Assembly (NCBI RefSeq): GCF_002582035.1
Contig: NZ_NUQE01000087.1
Location: 1-63,563, forward strand
Length of the DNA stretch: 63,563 bases
Direction of reading: 5' to 3'
Source: Bacillus pseudomycoides
GTDB lineage: Bacteria; Bacillota; Bacilli; Bacillales; Bacillaceae_G
This document shows, one piece after another, positions 8,096 to 18,226 of this stretch. Made by a program: the position numbers and the translations under genes. Positions within the stretch are counted from its first letter, which is position 1, and each line of letters begins with the position of its first letter. Below the pieces are notes generated by a model. That model was not told where the DNA came from, ran no database searches, and saw nothing but the letters and a program-made list of their open reading frames with translations.

Positions 8096-9060
8096 AATAT
8101 GTTACATATGTATTGCAAATGCGTGAAACCTCTATTGTAGGGCTGTTATTTCTTTATATGATCTTTGTTAGCGTGATGAACAAAGATTTTTTTCAATTTG
8201 ATTCTTTTTCGATTATTTTAAAATCAAGTCTCATTTTAATCATTCTAGCAATTGGTCAATCATTTGTACTATTCACAAGAAATATTGATGTATCGGTAGG
8301 ATCAATAATGGGTTTATGTGCGGCTTTATGTGGAATGTTTTTGACGGGTGGAAATAGTGCTTTTAGTGCAATTATAATTACACTTTTGCTCGGTGCGTTT
8401 ATTGGAATTGTAAATGGCATAGGTGTGACAAAGTTTCATGTTCCAGCAATTATTATGACGCTAGGGATGCTTGGTATTATTCGAGGTTTGATGATTATTT
8501 ATACAGAAGGGAAATGGATTGAAGATATTCCAAATGATTATAAAAAATTGTCTTCCGTAACATGGTTAGGGATTCCGATAACAGTTTGGTTCATCGGACT
8601 ATTTTTAATAGCTTCTTATCTTTTCCTAACAAAGACGTCGTTCGGAAGATATTTTTATGCGGTAGGAGATAATAAAGAAGGTGCAAGACTGATTGGGATT
8701 CCGGTATCGTTAGTGCAAATTTTAGCCTTTATGATTTCGGGCATGACTGCTGCAATTGCTGGATGTCTATTTGTTATGAATATTGGGTTTGTGCCGAATC
8801 AAACAGGAACAGGAATTGAACTGCAAGTAATCGCTGCTGCGGTGCTTGGTGGTATTAGTTTGAAAGGTGGTACGGGATCAGTATTTGGTGCAGCTATAGG
8901 AGCATTGTTTTTAGAGGTGATTAGTAGTTCATTAGTATACTTAAAAATCCCAGCCTTTTGGAACAACGCAATTTCAGGATTTTTATTATTACTTATTATT
9001 ATTTTGGATAGTGTAGTACAGAAATGGAGGAAACCGAGGCAGAGGGAGGTGGAAATATGA
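8092..9060 (+). CDS. lsrC: AI-2 importer permease LsrC
   Basis: A 322-residue polytopic membrane protein of the BPD_transp_2 class, with about nine or ten hydrophobic segments. Family motifs NIDVSVGSIMGL near residue 60 and AAAVLGGISLKGGTGSVFGA near residue 245 are clear; the latter is the coupling region that contacts LsrA. It forms the heterodimeric channel with LsrD. ATG overlaps the lsrA stop, and its own stop overlaps the lsrD start (ATGA), so the four transport genes are translationally coupled. Confidence 0.92.
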   Translation: MKYVTYVLQMRETSIVGLLFLYMIFVSVMNKDFFQFDSFSIILKSSLILIILAIGQSFVLFTRNIDVSVGSIMGLCAALCGMFLTGGNSAFSAIIITLLLGAFIGIVNGIGVTKFHVPAIIMTLGMLGIIRGLMIIYTEGKWIEDIPNDYKKLSSVTWLGIPITVWFIGLFLIASYLFLTKTSFGRYFYAVGDNKEGARLIGIPVSLVQILAFMISGMTAAIAGCLFVMNIGFVPNQTGTGIELQVIAAAVLGGISLKGGTGSVFGAAIGALFLEVISSSLVYLKIPAFWNNAISGFLLLLIIILDSVVQKWRKPRQREVEI

Positions 9061-10052
9061 AATCTATTCACTGGCTCTTTCGCTGGGAGGGAGCACTCCT
9101 TCTTTTATTATGTATGGAGTTTATCGTTTTTAGCTTATTAAATGCTAACTTTTTTAATATAGGGAATTTACTGTTTAGTATTAATGATTTTATTTTCATT
9201 ACAATTGCCGCGATACCGATGACATTTGTCATTATGACGGGAGGAATCGACGTTTCAGTTGGTGCAGTTATGGGGCTTACATCTATTCTTATCGGCGTAT
9301 TATGGATAAATGGGGTATCTATTGGTATTGCTGTAATAATTGCTCTTATCATAAGTGTATTAGCTGGTTTTTTAAACGGTGTTATTATTCAAATGACATC
9401 TGTTGAACCGCTAGTTATAACATTAGGAACAATGTTTTTATATTCGGGTATCGCTCTTGTAATTTCGGGTGGATCTAAAGCAACTGGATATGAAGGAATT
9501 AGTGGATTGCCAGATTCATATGTCCAGTTTGCAAATGGAATATTTTTAGGAATTCCTAATTTATTTTGGTTACTCCTTATTATGACTGTTTTATTCTCTA
9601 TTTTGCTGCACTATACAAAATATGGTCGGTATGTAATTTTAACAGGCATGAATGAAAAAGCAGCTAAATATTCTGGAATTCAGACGAAGCGAATTGTTAT
9701 TTTAGCATATATGCTTTCTGGTTTAGGCGGTGGATTAGGTGGAATATTTTTAACTGCTTACTTTGGCTCGGCTCGTGCGGATTTAGGAAATGAAGCAATT
9801 TTACCGGTCATTACAGCAGTTGTGCTAGGTGGTGCTCTTATTACTGGTGGAAAAGGAAGTATAGTAGGAACTGTTCTTGCTAGTATCGTTATTGGAATTA
9901 TGCAATATGGGCTACAGATGACAGGGCTAACAAATGAGCAAGCTAATGTTGTAATTGGTATTATTTTAATTCTCTCTGTTATGGTACGCCATTCCAAGAT
10001 AAGATACTTCTTTATCAAAAAAATTGTTTCACATAGGGAGGAAACAACATGA
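9057..10052 (+). CDS. lsrD: AI-2 importer permease LsrD
   Basis: A 331-residue second permease of the same class as LsrC, with [13 protein letters not shown] in the N-terminal third and [19 protein letters not shown] in the C-terminal third. About nine membrane segments. The start at 9057 is chosen because GGGAGGTGG lies upstream and it forms an ATGA overlap with lsrC; the longer frame from 9024 would run inside lsrC without a ribosome binding site. The stop overlaps lsrB as ATGA. Confidence 0.92.
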   Translation: MKSIHWLFRWEGALLLLLCMEFIVFSLLNANFFNIGNLLFSINDFIFITIAAIPMTFVIMTGGIDVSVGAVMGLTSILIGVLWINGVSIGIAVIIALIISVLAGFLNGVIIQMTSVEPLVITLGTMFLYSGIALVISGGSKATGYEGISGLPDSYVQFANGIFLGIPNLFWLLLIMTVLFSILLHYTKYGRYVILTGMNEKAAKYSGIQTKRIVILAYMLSGLGGGLGGIFLTAYFGSARADLGNEAILPVITAVVLGGALITGGKGSIVGTVLASIVIGIMQYGLQMTGLTNEQANVVIGIILILSVMVRHSKIRYFFIKKIVSHREETT

Positions 10053-11092
10053 GAAAGAGGGTAAGCATATTCATCGTTTTATTGGTGTTTGTTGTTTCTA
10101 TGATGGCATGTACAAATACAAAATCAGATGGGAAAAAATCAAAAGAAGTAAAATTTGCCTTTATTCCGAAATTAACTGGAGTTGGGTTCTTTACATCGGG
10201 CGGAGAAGGAGCAAAAGAAATGGCGGATAAGCTCGGTGTAAATTTAAAATACGATGGTCCTTCTGAGGCAAGTGTATCAGGGCAAGTAAAGTATATTAAT
10301 AACTTTATTAATCAAAACTATGATGCGATTATGGTTTCATCTACTTCTGTCGACGGTTTATCACAAGCTTTGCAACGTGCAAAGAAAAAGGGGATTACCG
10401 TATTAACATGGGATTCTGACGTTAATCCGAAAGATCGCTCTTTCTATATTAGTCAAGGAACACCTGAACAATTGGCCAATTTGCTCATTCAAATGACAGC
10501 TTCGCAAATTGGTGATAAAGGAAAAGTAGCATTCTTTTATTCTAGTCCAACAGTAACAGACCAGAATCAATGGGTTACAAAAGCGAAAGCAATTATAAAA
10601 GAAAAATATCCAAATTGGGAAATTGTGACGACCCAGTATGGTGAAAACAATGCACAAAAATCACTAGCAGTAGGCGAAAGTATTTTGAAAACATATCCAG
10701 ATATTAATGCAGTCATTTGTCCTGATGCAACTGCATTACCAGCAATGGCACAAGCCGCAGAAAATTTGAAAATGGATAAGAAAGTTGTTGTGACTGGCTT
10801 TTCAACACCTAATGTTATGCGTGATTACGTAAAACGCGGGACAGTTCAACAATTTGGTTTATGGGATGTAAAACAACAAGGGGCACTTGCAACTTATGTT
10901 GCAAATGAAATGGTTGTGAAGGGTAAGAAGTTAAAAGTTGGTGACAGCTTTGAGGTTCCCGGTATTGGAAAAGTGAAAGTAGAACCAAATTCCATTCAAG
11001 GATACGACTATGAAGCAGAAGGAAATGGAATTATTGTATTGCCAGAACGGGTTGTGTTTACAAAGGATAACATTGAAAAATATAATTTTTAA
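10049..11092 (+). CDS. lsrB: AI-2-binding lipoprotein LsrB
   Basis: A 347-residue lipoprotein with a charged N-terminus, a hydrophobic stretch and the lipobox SMMAC (lipidated Cys21). It is the extracellular receptor for AI-2. Residues known to contact AI-2 in Salmonella LsrB have counterparts here: Lys41 in [11 protein letters not shown], Asp122 or Asp124 in WDSD, Asp171-Gln172 in TDQNQW and Pro225-Ala227 in CPDATA. This conservation supports true LsrB over a ribose-binding paralogue. Last gene of lsrACDB; a terminator follows 50 bases later. Confidence 0.93.
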   Translation: MRKRVSIFIVLLVFVVSMMACTNTKSDGKKSKEVKFAFIPKLTGVGFFTSGGEGAKEMADKLGVNLKYDGPSEASVSGQVKYINNFINQNYDAIMVSSTSVDGLSQALQRAKKKGITVLTWDSDVNPKDRSFYISQGTPEQLANLLIQMTASQIGDKGKVAFFYSSPTVTDQNQWVTKAKAIIKEKYPNWEIVTTQYGENNAQKSLAVGESILKTYPDINAVICPDATALPAMAQAAENLKMDKKVVVTGFSTPNVMRDYVKRGTVQQFGLWDVKQQGALATYVANEMVVKGKKLKVGDSFEVPGIGKVKVEPNSIQGYDYEAEGNGIIVLPERVVFTKDNIEKYNF

Positions 11093-11143
11093 TAGTGTGT
11101 TTTTAAAGAAAAATTAATTATAATGATGAATATTTTCAAGTGA

Positions 11144-11172
11144 AGGGCAACCTTATATGGTTGCTCTTTTTT
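11144..11172 (+). terminator. Terminator of the lsrACDB operon
   Basis: A GGGCAACC arm pairs with GGTTGCTC around a six-base loop, followed by a run of six T. It stands 50 bases after the lsrB stop codon. Confidence 0.8.
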
Positions 11173-11231
11173 ATGAAATAAAAATGCTTCTTTTTTTGAA
11201 AATCAGGTGAATATAGAGTAAAAGCTTTTAG

Positions 11232-11284
11232 AAAGGGGCTTCTAGATATAGAAACAAAAGGAGTAGATGCAGCCCCTTTTATAT
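11232..11284 (-). terminator. Stem-loop terminator of the DinB-like gene
   Basis: AAAGGGGCT at 11232-11240 pairs perfectly with AGCCCCTTTT at 11271-11280 around a 30-base loop. On the minus strand it follows the stop of the gene at 11298 by a few bases. Confidence 0.55.
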
Positions 11285-11297
11285 TGCACAATTGTCG

Positions 11298-11843
11298 TTA
11301 ATTTTCTAGATTGTTATGTTTGCTAATGAGTTTCTCCGTATATTCAATCGATTTTTCTCTAGGAACAGAAAGGCATTTCCATTTCTCATTTTTCAGTAAC
11401 TTCCCTACATATACAATTTGGCCAATATGATAGGAATAATGTGATATTTGCCTTTCAATTGCTTCAATTACAGAATGAGCCTCTCCACGAATAAGGATTG
11501 TCTTTTCTAAATCTTTTTCTTTCAAACTATTCAATGTTGTAAATAAAACTTCCCATCCCTGATCCCATGCTTGATATAGAGCTGCTTTGGAAGAGAATCC
11601 GCCAATAAATTCATCATCTCGATTTCTAGTTATCTTTTCCCCATCTGTTGTTAAAAAATCAGTCCACCTAGACAACATGTTTCCACACATGTGTTTGACG
11701 ATAATGGCGATACTATTAGATTCTTCATTTGGACATATATGGAGTTCTTCGTGATTTAACTGATCCATAGCGTTTTCGCCCAATTTTTTCATAGACTGAA
11801 ATGCCTTTAATACACAGCGTAAATACTCTTTTTCAATTCCCAT
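11298..11843 (-). CDS. DinB/YfiT-like four-helix protein (DUF1572 type)
   Basis: A 181-residue, all-helical, soluble protein. The pattern SIAIIVKHMCGNMLSRWTDFLTTDGEK followed by RQISHYSYHIGQIVYVGKLL carries His residues spaced as in the DinB-like metal-binding four-helix bundle. I recognise it as the Bacillus DUF1572 group. Relatives are thiol-dependent transferases or have unknown function. ATG at 11843 follows AGGAAGG; a GTG three codons upstream overlaps that site. Monocistronic between two terminators. Confidence 0.75.
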   Translation of the reverse strand: MGIEKEYLRCVLKAFQSMKKLGENAMDQLNHEELHICPNEESNSIAIIVKHMCGNMLSRWTDFLTTDGEKITRNRDDEFIGGFSSKAALYQAWDQGWEVLFTTLNSLKEKDLEKTILIRGEAHSVIEAIERQISHYSYHIGQIVYVGKLLKNEKWKCLSVPREKSIEYTEKLISKHNNLEN

Positions 11844-12014
11844 TATAAACACCTTCCTAAAAAATACTTTTTATAAGTGATTCGATACTCATCTGTTTTA
11901 ACCTTTTATCAGAACGAAGTGGAATATAAAGTTCTTAACAGCCCTCCTTTCATTAAGGAAGGGTTATTTCATTAAAAGTCGAATACAGTAATGTTGCAAG
12001 AGAGGAGTGATCAT

Positions 12015-12569
12015 ATGTTATTTCGAAAAGGCGAACTATCTATTCGATACGTAACAGAAGATGATGTTCAGACATTATCAAACTGGCTATCAAATCCTGA
12101 AGTTTTACGATTTTACGAAGGGCGAGATAAACCACAATCACCAGAACAAGTTCGAGAGTGTTATATAAGTAATTCGGAAGATGAAGAGAAAAAGTGTATT
12201 GTAGAATATAAAGACCAATCTATTGGTTATATACAAATGTATCCTTTAGATGCAGAGTGGAAAGCGTTATATGGATATGATGAGAAAGAAAATGTATGGG
12301 GGATAGACCAATTTATCGGAGAAACAGCATACTGGAACCGAGGAATTGGTACAAAGATCGTGCAGGCTGCAATTACATATATTATGAATGAATTAGGAGC
12401 AGTTGCAATTACGCTGGATCCAAGAGTAAGTAATGAAAGAGCGATTCATTGCTATGAAAAGTGTGGTTTTCAAAAAGTGAAAGTATTGAAGGAGCATGAA
12501 TTACATGAAGGAGTATTGGAAGATTGTTGGATGATGGAGTATAAAAATGAAGGGAGTTATGTGCAATGA
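12015..12569 (+). CDS. GNAT acetyltransferase, AAC(6')-like
   Basis: A 184-residue GNAT protein resembling aminoglycoside 6'-N-acetyltransferases. It opens IRYVTEDDVQTLSNWLSNPEVLRFYEGRD. It continues with GIDQFIGETAYWNRGIGTKIVQAAI, the acetyl-CoA loop with R-G-I-G-T, and LDPRVSNERAIHCYEKCGF. Whether it modifies a drug or a cell metabolite cannot be told. GAGGAGTG precedes the chosen ATG; an earlier in-frame ATG at 11991 has no such site. The stop overlaps the isochorismatase gene (ATGA), so the two are co-translated. Confidence 0.8.
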   Translation: MLFRKGELSIRYVTEDDVQTLSNWLSNPEVLRFYEGRDKPQSPEQVRECYISNSEDEEKKCIVEYKDQSIGYIQMYPLDAEWKALYGYDEKENVWGIDQFIGETAYWNRGIGTKIVQAAITYIMNELGAVAITLDPRVSNERAIHCYEKCGFQKVKVLKEHELHEGVLEDCWMMEYKNEGSYVQ

Positions 12570-13087
12570 AACAAGCGCTTGTAGTAATTGATGTGCAAGA
12601 AGGAATGTATACAGCAGGTATGCCTGTATATAATGGCTCTGATTTATTGCGAAATTTACAGGAGGTAATTCGAATATTTCGTACTCGTGATATTCCTGTT
12701 ATTTATGTACAACATAATGGATCTGAGGGTCATCCACTAGAAAAAGGAACAGCAGGTTGGCACATTCATTCTACAATAACTCCAATGTCAAATGAGGTTA
12801 TAGTTGAAAAGGAAACACCAGATTCTTTTTATGAAACAAATCTTCGGGAAGTTTTGCAAGAAAAAGGAATTGAACATCTTTTCATGTGCGGATTGCAAAC
12901 AGAGTATTGTGTAGATACAACCGTTCGCCGTGCATTTAGTGAAGGCTATAAAGTAACGCTCATTCGAGGTGCGCATAGTACGTTTGATTCAGAGCAATTA
13001 CGTGCAGAAGATATTATTCAGCATCATAACAAAGTATTAGGTTGGTTTGCAGATATAGTAGATGTAAAAGATATACAGTTGACTTAG
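12566..13087 (+). CDS. Isochorismatase-family cysteine hydrolase
   Basis: A 173-residue hydrolase. The catalytic triad of the family is visible: Asp9 in VVIDVQEGM, Lys82 in VEKETPDSF, and Cys115 in GLQTEYCVDTT. The cis-peptide-forming region before the Cys is also typical. Such small family members hydrolyse amides such as nicotinamide or N-carbamoyl compounds; the real substrate is unknown. It overlaps the AAC(6')-like gene by four bases, and a terminator follows. Confidence 0.85.
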   Translation: MKQALVVIDVQEGMYTAGMPVYNGSDLLRNLQEVIRIFRTRDIPVIYVQHNGSEGHPLEKGTAGWHIHSTITPMSNEVIVEKETPDSFYETNLREVLQEKGIEHLFMCGLQTEYCVDTTVRRAFSEGYKVTLIRGAHSTFDSEQLRAEDIIQHHNKVLGWFADIVDVKDIQLT

Positions 13088-13121
13088 AAATACTGTATTA
13101 TGTTTTTTGTTAGATGAAAGT

Positions 13122-13170
13122 TAAGCCACCATTATTAGGACGAATTCTTATAAATGGTGGCTTATTTATT
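13122..13170 (+). terminator. Terminator after the isochorismatase gene
   Basis: TAAGCCACCATT and AATGGTGGCTTA are perfectly complementary, followed by a T-rich stretch. Confidence 0.75.
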
Positions 13171-13239
13171 AATAATTTTAGTTGCCGATTAAATCCTACA
13201 CAATTCCTCTCGGTGGGATCAATCAATTTGATATAGAAA

Positions 13240-13800
13240 TCAAAAAGTAGGAGGCGTGATTGCAAAGATTACTACTGCCTTTTCTTTGTATGGATTTTCC
13301 CATTTATGCTTCATATAAGATGGGATTTTTACACTATCGCCTATGTGTAAAGTTAGCGTTTCTTGATTTAAATATAGAGTAACAGATCCTTCTAAAACAA
13401 AAGCGATTTCTTCACCCTTATGCTCTATTAGTTTTTCAGAGGAAGAAGATTGTGGCAATAATGTCATAAGAGCAAGCTCGAGGGCCCCAGTTAAATCGGG
13501 AGATAATAATTCATAGGACAAATTTTTACTTTCGGGAAAGCTAATCTTTTTTCGTTGATTGGCTCTTACTACTAAACTTTGTGCATTTGTATCTTCCAAA
13601 AAGAAATTAAACATAGGGATATTTAATGCATTAGATATTAATTTTAGGGTTTGCAGGGATGGGTTTGCAGATCCTTTTTCAATTTGACTTAACATGGAGG
13701 GTGTGACGTTAACGAGTGTTGCCAGTTCTCGACTACTCAAACCCTTCGCTTTTCGGTGTTCTGCTATTTTTTGTCCAACATTTATATTATTCACGTTCAT
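13240..13800 (-). CDS. XRE-family regulator with C-terminal cupin sensor domain
   Basis: A 186-residue regulator. Residues 8-65 form a Cro/CI-type helix-turn-helix (IAEHRKAKGLSSRELATLV, then TPSMLSQIEKGSANPSLQTL). Residues 105-183 are a cupin with EHKGEEIAFVLEGSVTLYLN and GDSVKIPSYMKHKWENP, likely to bind a small ligand. This architecture is common in regulators of amino acid and polyamine catabolism. It is divergent from the D-serine dehydratase gene, with a perfect palindrome in between, so control of dsdA and itself by D-serine or a related ligand is a fair inference. Confidence 0.85.
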   Translation of the reverse strand: MNVNNINVGQKIAEHRKAKGLSSRELATLVNVTPSMLSQIEKGSANPSLQTLKLISNALNIPMFNFFLEDTNAQSLVVRANQRKKISFPESKNLSYELLSPDLTGALELALMTLLPQSSSSEKLIEHKGEEIAFVLEGSVTLYLNQETLTLHIGDSVKIPSYMKHKWENPYKEKAVVIFAITPPTF

Positions 13801-13821
13801 TCTCCTTTTATATGAATTATT

Positions 13822-13853
13822 ATAAATTTTAATTAAATTTAATTAAAATTTAT
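13822..13853. promoter_or_regulatory. 32-bp perfect palindrome between the XRE-cupin gene and dsdA
   Basis: All 32 bases of this segment equal their own reverse complement; the core is AATTAAATTTAATT. It lies 22 bases upstream of the regulator start codon, inside an AT-rich gap that also holds related AATTTAATT motifs up to 13920. It is the best candidate operator for the divergent pair. Its composition is only A and T, so chance is more likely than for a mixed palindrome. Confidence 0.5.
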
Positions 13854-13970
13854 TAATATATATTTAATTTATTTTATTTGTGTGTTAAATTTAGTTTAAT
13901 TATAATAAATAAAATTAAATTGTAAAATGATAACATTCATTAATAGAAATCACGAAGGGGGAATTTGTAA

Positions 13971-15302
13971 ATGAAGAAGTTTGACAGCACAGCTATACAA
14001 ACTCTGAAAGAAAAGCACCCGTTACTAAATAAGCTTGTTTTAACGGAAGAAGTATTTTGGGTTAATCCTAATAAAGAAGAGTTTGAAACAGGAATTAAAA
14101 AAGCTCCTCTTACTAAAGACGATGTAAAGGATGCAGAGGAAAGATTAAAACGTTTTGCTCCGTATATCGCGAAAGCTTTCCCAGAAACAAAAGATACGTA
14201 TGGAATCATTGAATCGCCTTTAGTGGAAACACCTTCTATGAAACAACATTTAGAAGAAGAGTATGAGCAGCATATAGCAGGTGCATTATTGCTGAAATGT
14301 GATAGTCAGCTTCCTATATCAGGATCTATTAAAGCAAGAGGCGGGATTTATGAAGTTCTTAAACATGCAGAAGATTTAGCTTTGGAACATCATTTATTAA
14401 ATAAACAAGATGATTATTCAATTTTAGATAGTGATCAGTTCCGCACGTTCTTCTCGCAATATTCAATCGCAGTAGGTTCAACAGGGAATTTAGGGCTCAG
14501 TATCGGTATTATGAGTGCAAAATTAGGATTTAATGTGACGGTTCATATGTCTGCTGATGCAAAGCAGTGGAAAAAAGATTTACTTCGAAGTAAAAATGTT
14601 ACAGTTATTGAATATGCAGCGGATTATAGTAAAGCAGTAGAAGAAGGAAGAAGACAAGCAGAAGCGGATCCTATGTGTTATTTCGTTGATGATGAGAATT
14701 CAAAAAATCTGTTTCTTGGATATGCTGTAGCTGCGTCTCGTTTACAAAAACAATTGCAGGACCAAAATATTATTGTGGATGAGAATCATCCGTTATTTGT
14801 TTATTTACCGTGTGGTGTCGGCGGAGGCCCTGGCGGCGTAGCGTTCGGTTTAAAATTATTATTTGGTAATCATGTACATTGCTTCTTTGCGGAACCAACC
14901 CATTCTCCTTGCATGCTAATTGGCTTGCTGACGGGTCTTCATGATGAAATTTCTGTCCAAGACTTTGGAATTGATAATGTGACGGAAGCTGATGGTCTTG
15001 CGGTAGGAAGAGCATCGGGATTTGTAGGAAAAGTAATTGAACCGTTATTAAGTGGATGTTACACAGTTAGCGATCAAGAATTATATAGGCTATTAAAGGC
15101 TTTTGTAGATACAGAAGGAATCAAGTTAGAGCCGTCAGCATTGGCAAGTGTATACGGGCCGGTTCAATTGTTTAAACAACAGCAATATATACAAGAGAAT
15201 CACTTGCAAGAAAAAATGAAGCAAGCAACGCATATCATGTGGGGAACAGGGGGAGGAATGGTTCCACCTCACATTATGGAAGAATATTATAAAAGAGGAT
15301 AA
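13971..15302 (+). CDS. dsdA: D-serine dehydratase
   Basis: A 443-residue PLP enzyme of fold type II that converts D-serine to pyruvate and ammonia. The PLP Lys is Lys121 in [12 protein letters not shown], and the phosphate-binding glycine loop is [13 protein letters not shown]. The C-terminal [17 protein letters not shown] matches DsdA. Length fits E. coli DsdA (442). It lies divergent to an XRE-cupin regulator that probably controls it. A ribosome binding site AAGGGGGAA precedes the ATG and a strong terminator follows. Expected role: detoxification or use of D-serine. Confidence 0.93.
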   Translation: MKKFDSTAIQTLKEKHPLLNKLVLTEEVFWVNPNKEEFETGIKKAPLTKDDVKDAEERLKRFAPYIAKAFPETKDTYGIIESPLVETPSMKQHLEEEYEQHIAGALLLKCDSQLPISGSIKARGGIYEVLKHAEDLALEHHLLNKQDDYSILDSDQFRTFFSQYSIAVGSTGNLGLSIGIMSAKLGFNVTVHMSADAKQWKKDLLRSKNVTVIEYAADYSKAVEEGRRQAEADPMCYFVDDENSKNLFLGYAVAASRLQKQLQDQNIIVDENHPLFVYLPCGVGGGPGGVAFGLKLLFGNHVHCFFAEPTHSPCMLIGLLTGLHDEISVQDFGIDNVTEADGLAVGRASGFVGKVIEPLLSGCYTVSDQELYRLLKAFVDTEGIKLEPSALASVYGPVQLFKQQQYIQENHLQEKMKQATHIMWGTGGGMVPPHIMEEYYKRG

Positions 15303-15371
15303 ATAACCTGTAAAATTAAGAAGGGTTTTTAAGTAATCTTTATTGTAGATTAAAGTAACTAACATGTATGA

Positions 15372-15410
15372 GTACATCACTTATCTAAAGTGGTGTACTT
15401 TTTGTTTTTA
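15372..15410 (+). terminator. Terminator of dsdA
   Basis: GTACATCACTT pairs with AAGTGGTGTAC around five bases, followed by TTTTTGTTTTT. Confidence 0.85.
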
Positions 15411-15535
15411 TAAGCTTCTTTATGGTTTCATATATTGCCATAACAAAACAATAATGTTTTACCATAACATCATATTCAGTTATAATGATGTTGTTTGTAA
15501 AATTTTGAAAATTAACACTAATAAGGGGGATTAAT

Positions 15536-16561
15536 TTGAATAAATCTCAACTATCTGAACGATTTAAGAACTTTGCCAAAATTGAATGTAGAGGTTCAAG
15601 TGAACTGTATGAGTATTTATCTATAAAAATTTCAGAAGATGATGAGTTAATGGAGTTATGTGCAAATTCCCGAGAAGGGCAACCAGTTCCTAATTTATTT
15701 TTAGGAGCTGTTCATTATCTTTTGTTAAAAGGAAAAGAACATGTTTTAAAAGAGTATTATCCAAGTATTACTAAGCATCCAAGAGAAATAGAAGATTCTT
15801 TTATTCATTTCAAGGATTTTTGTCGAATGTATAGAGACGAAATTATTTATATCTTAAAAAGCAAGTTAGTACAGACGAATGAAGTAAGACGTTCTGCTTA
15901 TCTATATCCAGTTTTTTGCTATATTTACAACGTTGTAAAGAAGCCCTTATCACTAATAGAAATTGGAACAAGTGCTGGTCTGCAATTGTTATGGGACAAG
16001 TATAGTTATTCATATGGAACAAATGAGGTTTATGGAGAAAAAGATTCAAATGTCCATATAACATCTGAAATAAAAGGAAATAATACGCCGCCGTTCCTTT
16101 TAACTAGTCCTCCAGTAGCTTCAAAAGTAGGATTAGACTTACATATTAGTGATTTAGGCAATTCAGAAGATTATTTGTGGTTAAAGTCGCTAATTTGGCC
16201 TGAACATGAAGAAAGGTTAGCGCTTTTTGAAAGTGCAGCGAAATGCTTTATCGAGAATCCAGTAAAACTTGTAGAAGGAGATGGAGTGGCCTTACTCACA
16301 AATGTTGTAGAAAAACTTTCAAATGATACTGCTATTTGTATTTTCCATACTCACGTTGCAAATCAAATACCAGAAGGTTCTAAGTATGAACTAGTAGAAA
16401 AAATAAAAGCGATTGGAAGTAAACGAGATGTTTTTCATCTTTACAACAATATGTGGGATAGAAAACTTCATCTTGATTATTTTTTAAATGGTATAGAATA
16501 TAATCAAACGATCGGAGATACAGATGGGCATGGTAGATGGTTTGAGTGGAACTTGAAGTAG
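15536..16561 (+). CDS. DUF2332-type protein of unknown function
   Basis: A 341-residue soluble protein. SLIEIGTSAGLQLLWDKY looks like motif I of a class I SAM-binding fold, and the layout as a whole matches the family I know as DUF2332. A later strand, AICIFHTHVANQIPEGS, is also typical. The function is not established; a methyltransferase-like role is inference only. The start is TTG at 15536, preceded by AAGGGGGAT. It stands alone between two terminators, directly before the ISC element. Confidence 0.75.
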   Translation: MNKSQLSERFKNFAKIECRGSSELYEYLSIKISEDDELMELCANSREGQPVPNLFLGAVHYLLLKGKEHVLKEYYPSITKHPREIEDSFIHFKDFCRMYRDEIIYILKSKLVQTNEVRRSAYLYPVFCYIYNVVKKPLSLIEIGTSAGLQLLWDKYSYSYGTNEVYGEKDSNVHITSEIKGNNTPPFLLTSPPVASKVGLDLHISDLGNSEDYLWLKSLIWPEHEERLALFESAAKCFIENPVKLVEGDGVALLTNVVEKLSNDTAICIFHTHVANQIPEGSKYELVEKIKAIGSKRDVFHLYNNMWDRKLHLDYFLNGIEYNQTIGDTDGHGRWFEWNLK

Positions 16562-16570
16562 ATTTTTACT

Positions 16571-16612
16571 CCAAAAGTGATTTTGTGTAAGAACACTTTT
16601 GGGGTTATTTTT
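16571..16612 (+). terminator. Terminator after the DUF2332 gene
   Basis: CCAAAAGTG and CACTTTTGG form a stem with a 14-base loop; a T-rich tract follows. Confidence 0.75.
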
Positions 16613-16720
16613 GGTTAAGGGCTATCTTTTTTCTGCTTATTTGTATGTGCTCTGGAACTGTCATTCTGGTTTGATACTAATACCTTTGAATATGCACTAA
16701 ATGAAACGAGTAAAATATGG

Positions 16721-16978
16721 TCAACTACCCACCACTTACATGCTAACGCATTTTGAAGTGGGGGCTTGTAAAAAGCCCTGGTTGTCTAGCCTCAGTCTTT
16801 TGTGGACTCCGTTCGTAGGTTGCATACCCAAGAATGATTCCCTAGTTCTTGGCTCTATGGTGGCTCTGTAACAGTTCTGATTGGGAAGAAACGGTCAACC
16901 ACAAGCCTTCTTGTATAAGAAGTTGCCAACACCTACAAACATTGGCGAAGGGAAACGAACTCTTAGGAGGGACAAAAC
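16721..16978 (+). ncRNA. Omega-RNA (guide RNA scaffold) of IscB
   Basis: The 258 bases between the element end and the iscB start have no reading frame of note but several strong hairpins. One pairs CCACTT with AAGTGG and carries CTAACGCATTTT in the loop; one pairs GGGCTT with AAAGCCC; another pairs CCAAGAA with TTCTTGG. In characterised IscB systems the omega-RNA lies here and its guide is the host sequence just outside the left end. That would make about 16 bases up to 16720 the native guide. The first two hairpins recur with altered stems at 1-272. Confidence 0.75.
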
Positions 16979-18226
16979 ATGCGTGTATTTGTCAAGAATT
17001 TAAGAGGAGAACCGCTCATGCCTTGCAGCCCTCGTAAGGCACGACTTCTTCTCAAACAAGGAAAAGCAAAGATTGTGCAGTATACACCCTTTATCATTCA
17101 ACTGCAATACGCTACTGGTGAGACTGTACAACCCGTTACAATCGGTGTTGACAGCGGTGCAAAATATGTAGGTATTGCAATTACAACAGAAGAAAAAGTG
17201 CTAGTAAAAGGAACCGTTGAGTTACGTCAAGACATCAAAGAAAATCTTGCACTGAGAGCTACATTACGAAGAGGTAGAAGACAACGTAAAACAAGATATC
17301 GAAAAGCGCGTTTTCTCAATCGAAAAAAGAAAGAAGGATGGTTACCACCATCGATTCAAAGCAGAGTGGATAACCAAATTCAATGGATTGAAACATTCCG
17401 CTCGTTATTACCTTCACCAAAAGTAATTGTCGAAGTAGGGAAATTTGATGCACAAAAACTAAAAAATCCTGACATACAAGGAATAGAATATCAACAAGGG
17501 GATGCCTTTGGCTTTTGGAATATAAGGTATTACGTGTTTGCGCGAGATCAATATACCTGTCAAATTTGTAAGAAAAAAGGTGGAATCTTGCATACGCATC
17601 ATATCATCGAAAGATGCAATGGAGGTTCGGATATGGCAGATAATCTTGTAACCGTACATGAAGAGTGTCATCAAAGATTTCATCAAGGAATAATCAAACA
17701 TGTTTTCAAAAAACCAAAACAGTATAAAGAAACTGCTTTTATGAATATATTGCGTTTACAAATCATGAAACGTTTGGAGTGTGAGATTACGTATGGCAGT
17801 TACACTACACCAAAGAGAAAAGAACTTGGATTAGCCAAAACACATGCAAATGATGCCCTTGCGATTACGAATCCAACAAAATTACAAGAATATGATCAAA
17901 GCGGTGAATTTCGCATCAAACAATTTAGAAAGAAAAAACGTTCCCTGCATGAAGCAACCGCAAGAAAAGGAAGAAAAACAAAGAATGCAAGTGCAAAACG
18001 GAACAAGAAAAACACACCGCATGTAGATGGAATCTACTTAGGGGATAAAGTAAAGGTATTTGGACAAGTAGGATTTGTGACAGGATTTACAGGAAAAATG
18101 GTATACGTACAAGATATACATGGACAATATATACAAAGCCCTTCTAAATCCTATAAGCAAGTGAAGATGTCAGATATGGAACGTATACACCATACGAACA
18201 ATTGGCAGTTCTTACAAATCAGTTAG
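16979..18226 (+). CDS. iscB: IscB RNA-guided endonuclease
   Basis: A 415-residue protein with the full IscB layout. The N-terminal PLMP domain (GEPLMPCSPRKARLLL, residues 10-25) is followed by RuvC-I with Asp58 (IGVDSGAKYVGIA) and an Arg-rich bridge helix (residues 93-118). Next come RuvC-II with Glu152 (VIVEVGKFD) and an HNH domain (residues 186-235) with two CxxC-type Cys, HTHHII and DNLVTVHEECH. RuvC-III carries HANDA (residues 289-293, Asp292), and a C-terminal domain follows. All catalytic residues are intact, so nuclease activity is expected. It nicks or cuts DNA matching its omega-RNA guide and is related to the ancestor of Cas9. AGGAGGGACAAAAC precedes the ATG. Confidence 0.93.
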   Translation: MRVFVKNLRGEPLMPCSPRKARLLLKQGKAKIVQYTPFIIQLQYATGETVQPVTIGVDSGAKYVGIAITTEEKVLVKGTVELRQDIKENLALRATLRRGRRQRKTRYRKARFLNRKKKEGWLPPSIQSRVDNQIQWIETFRSLLPSPKVIVEVGKFDAQKLKNPDIQGIEYQQGDAFGFWNIRYYVFARDQYTCQICKKKGGILHTHHIIERCNGGSDMADNLVTVHEECHQRFHQGIIKHVFKKPKQYKETAFMNILRLQIMKRLECEITYGSYTTPKRKELGLAKTHANDALAITNPTKLQEYDQSGEFRIKQFRKKKRSLHEATARKGRKTKNASAKRNKKNTPHVDGIYLGDKVKVFGQVGFVTGFTGKMVYVQDIHGQYIQSPSKSYKQVKMSDMERIHHTNNWQFLQIS

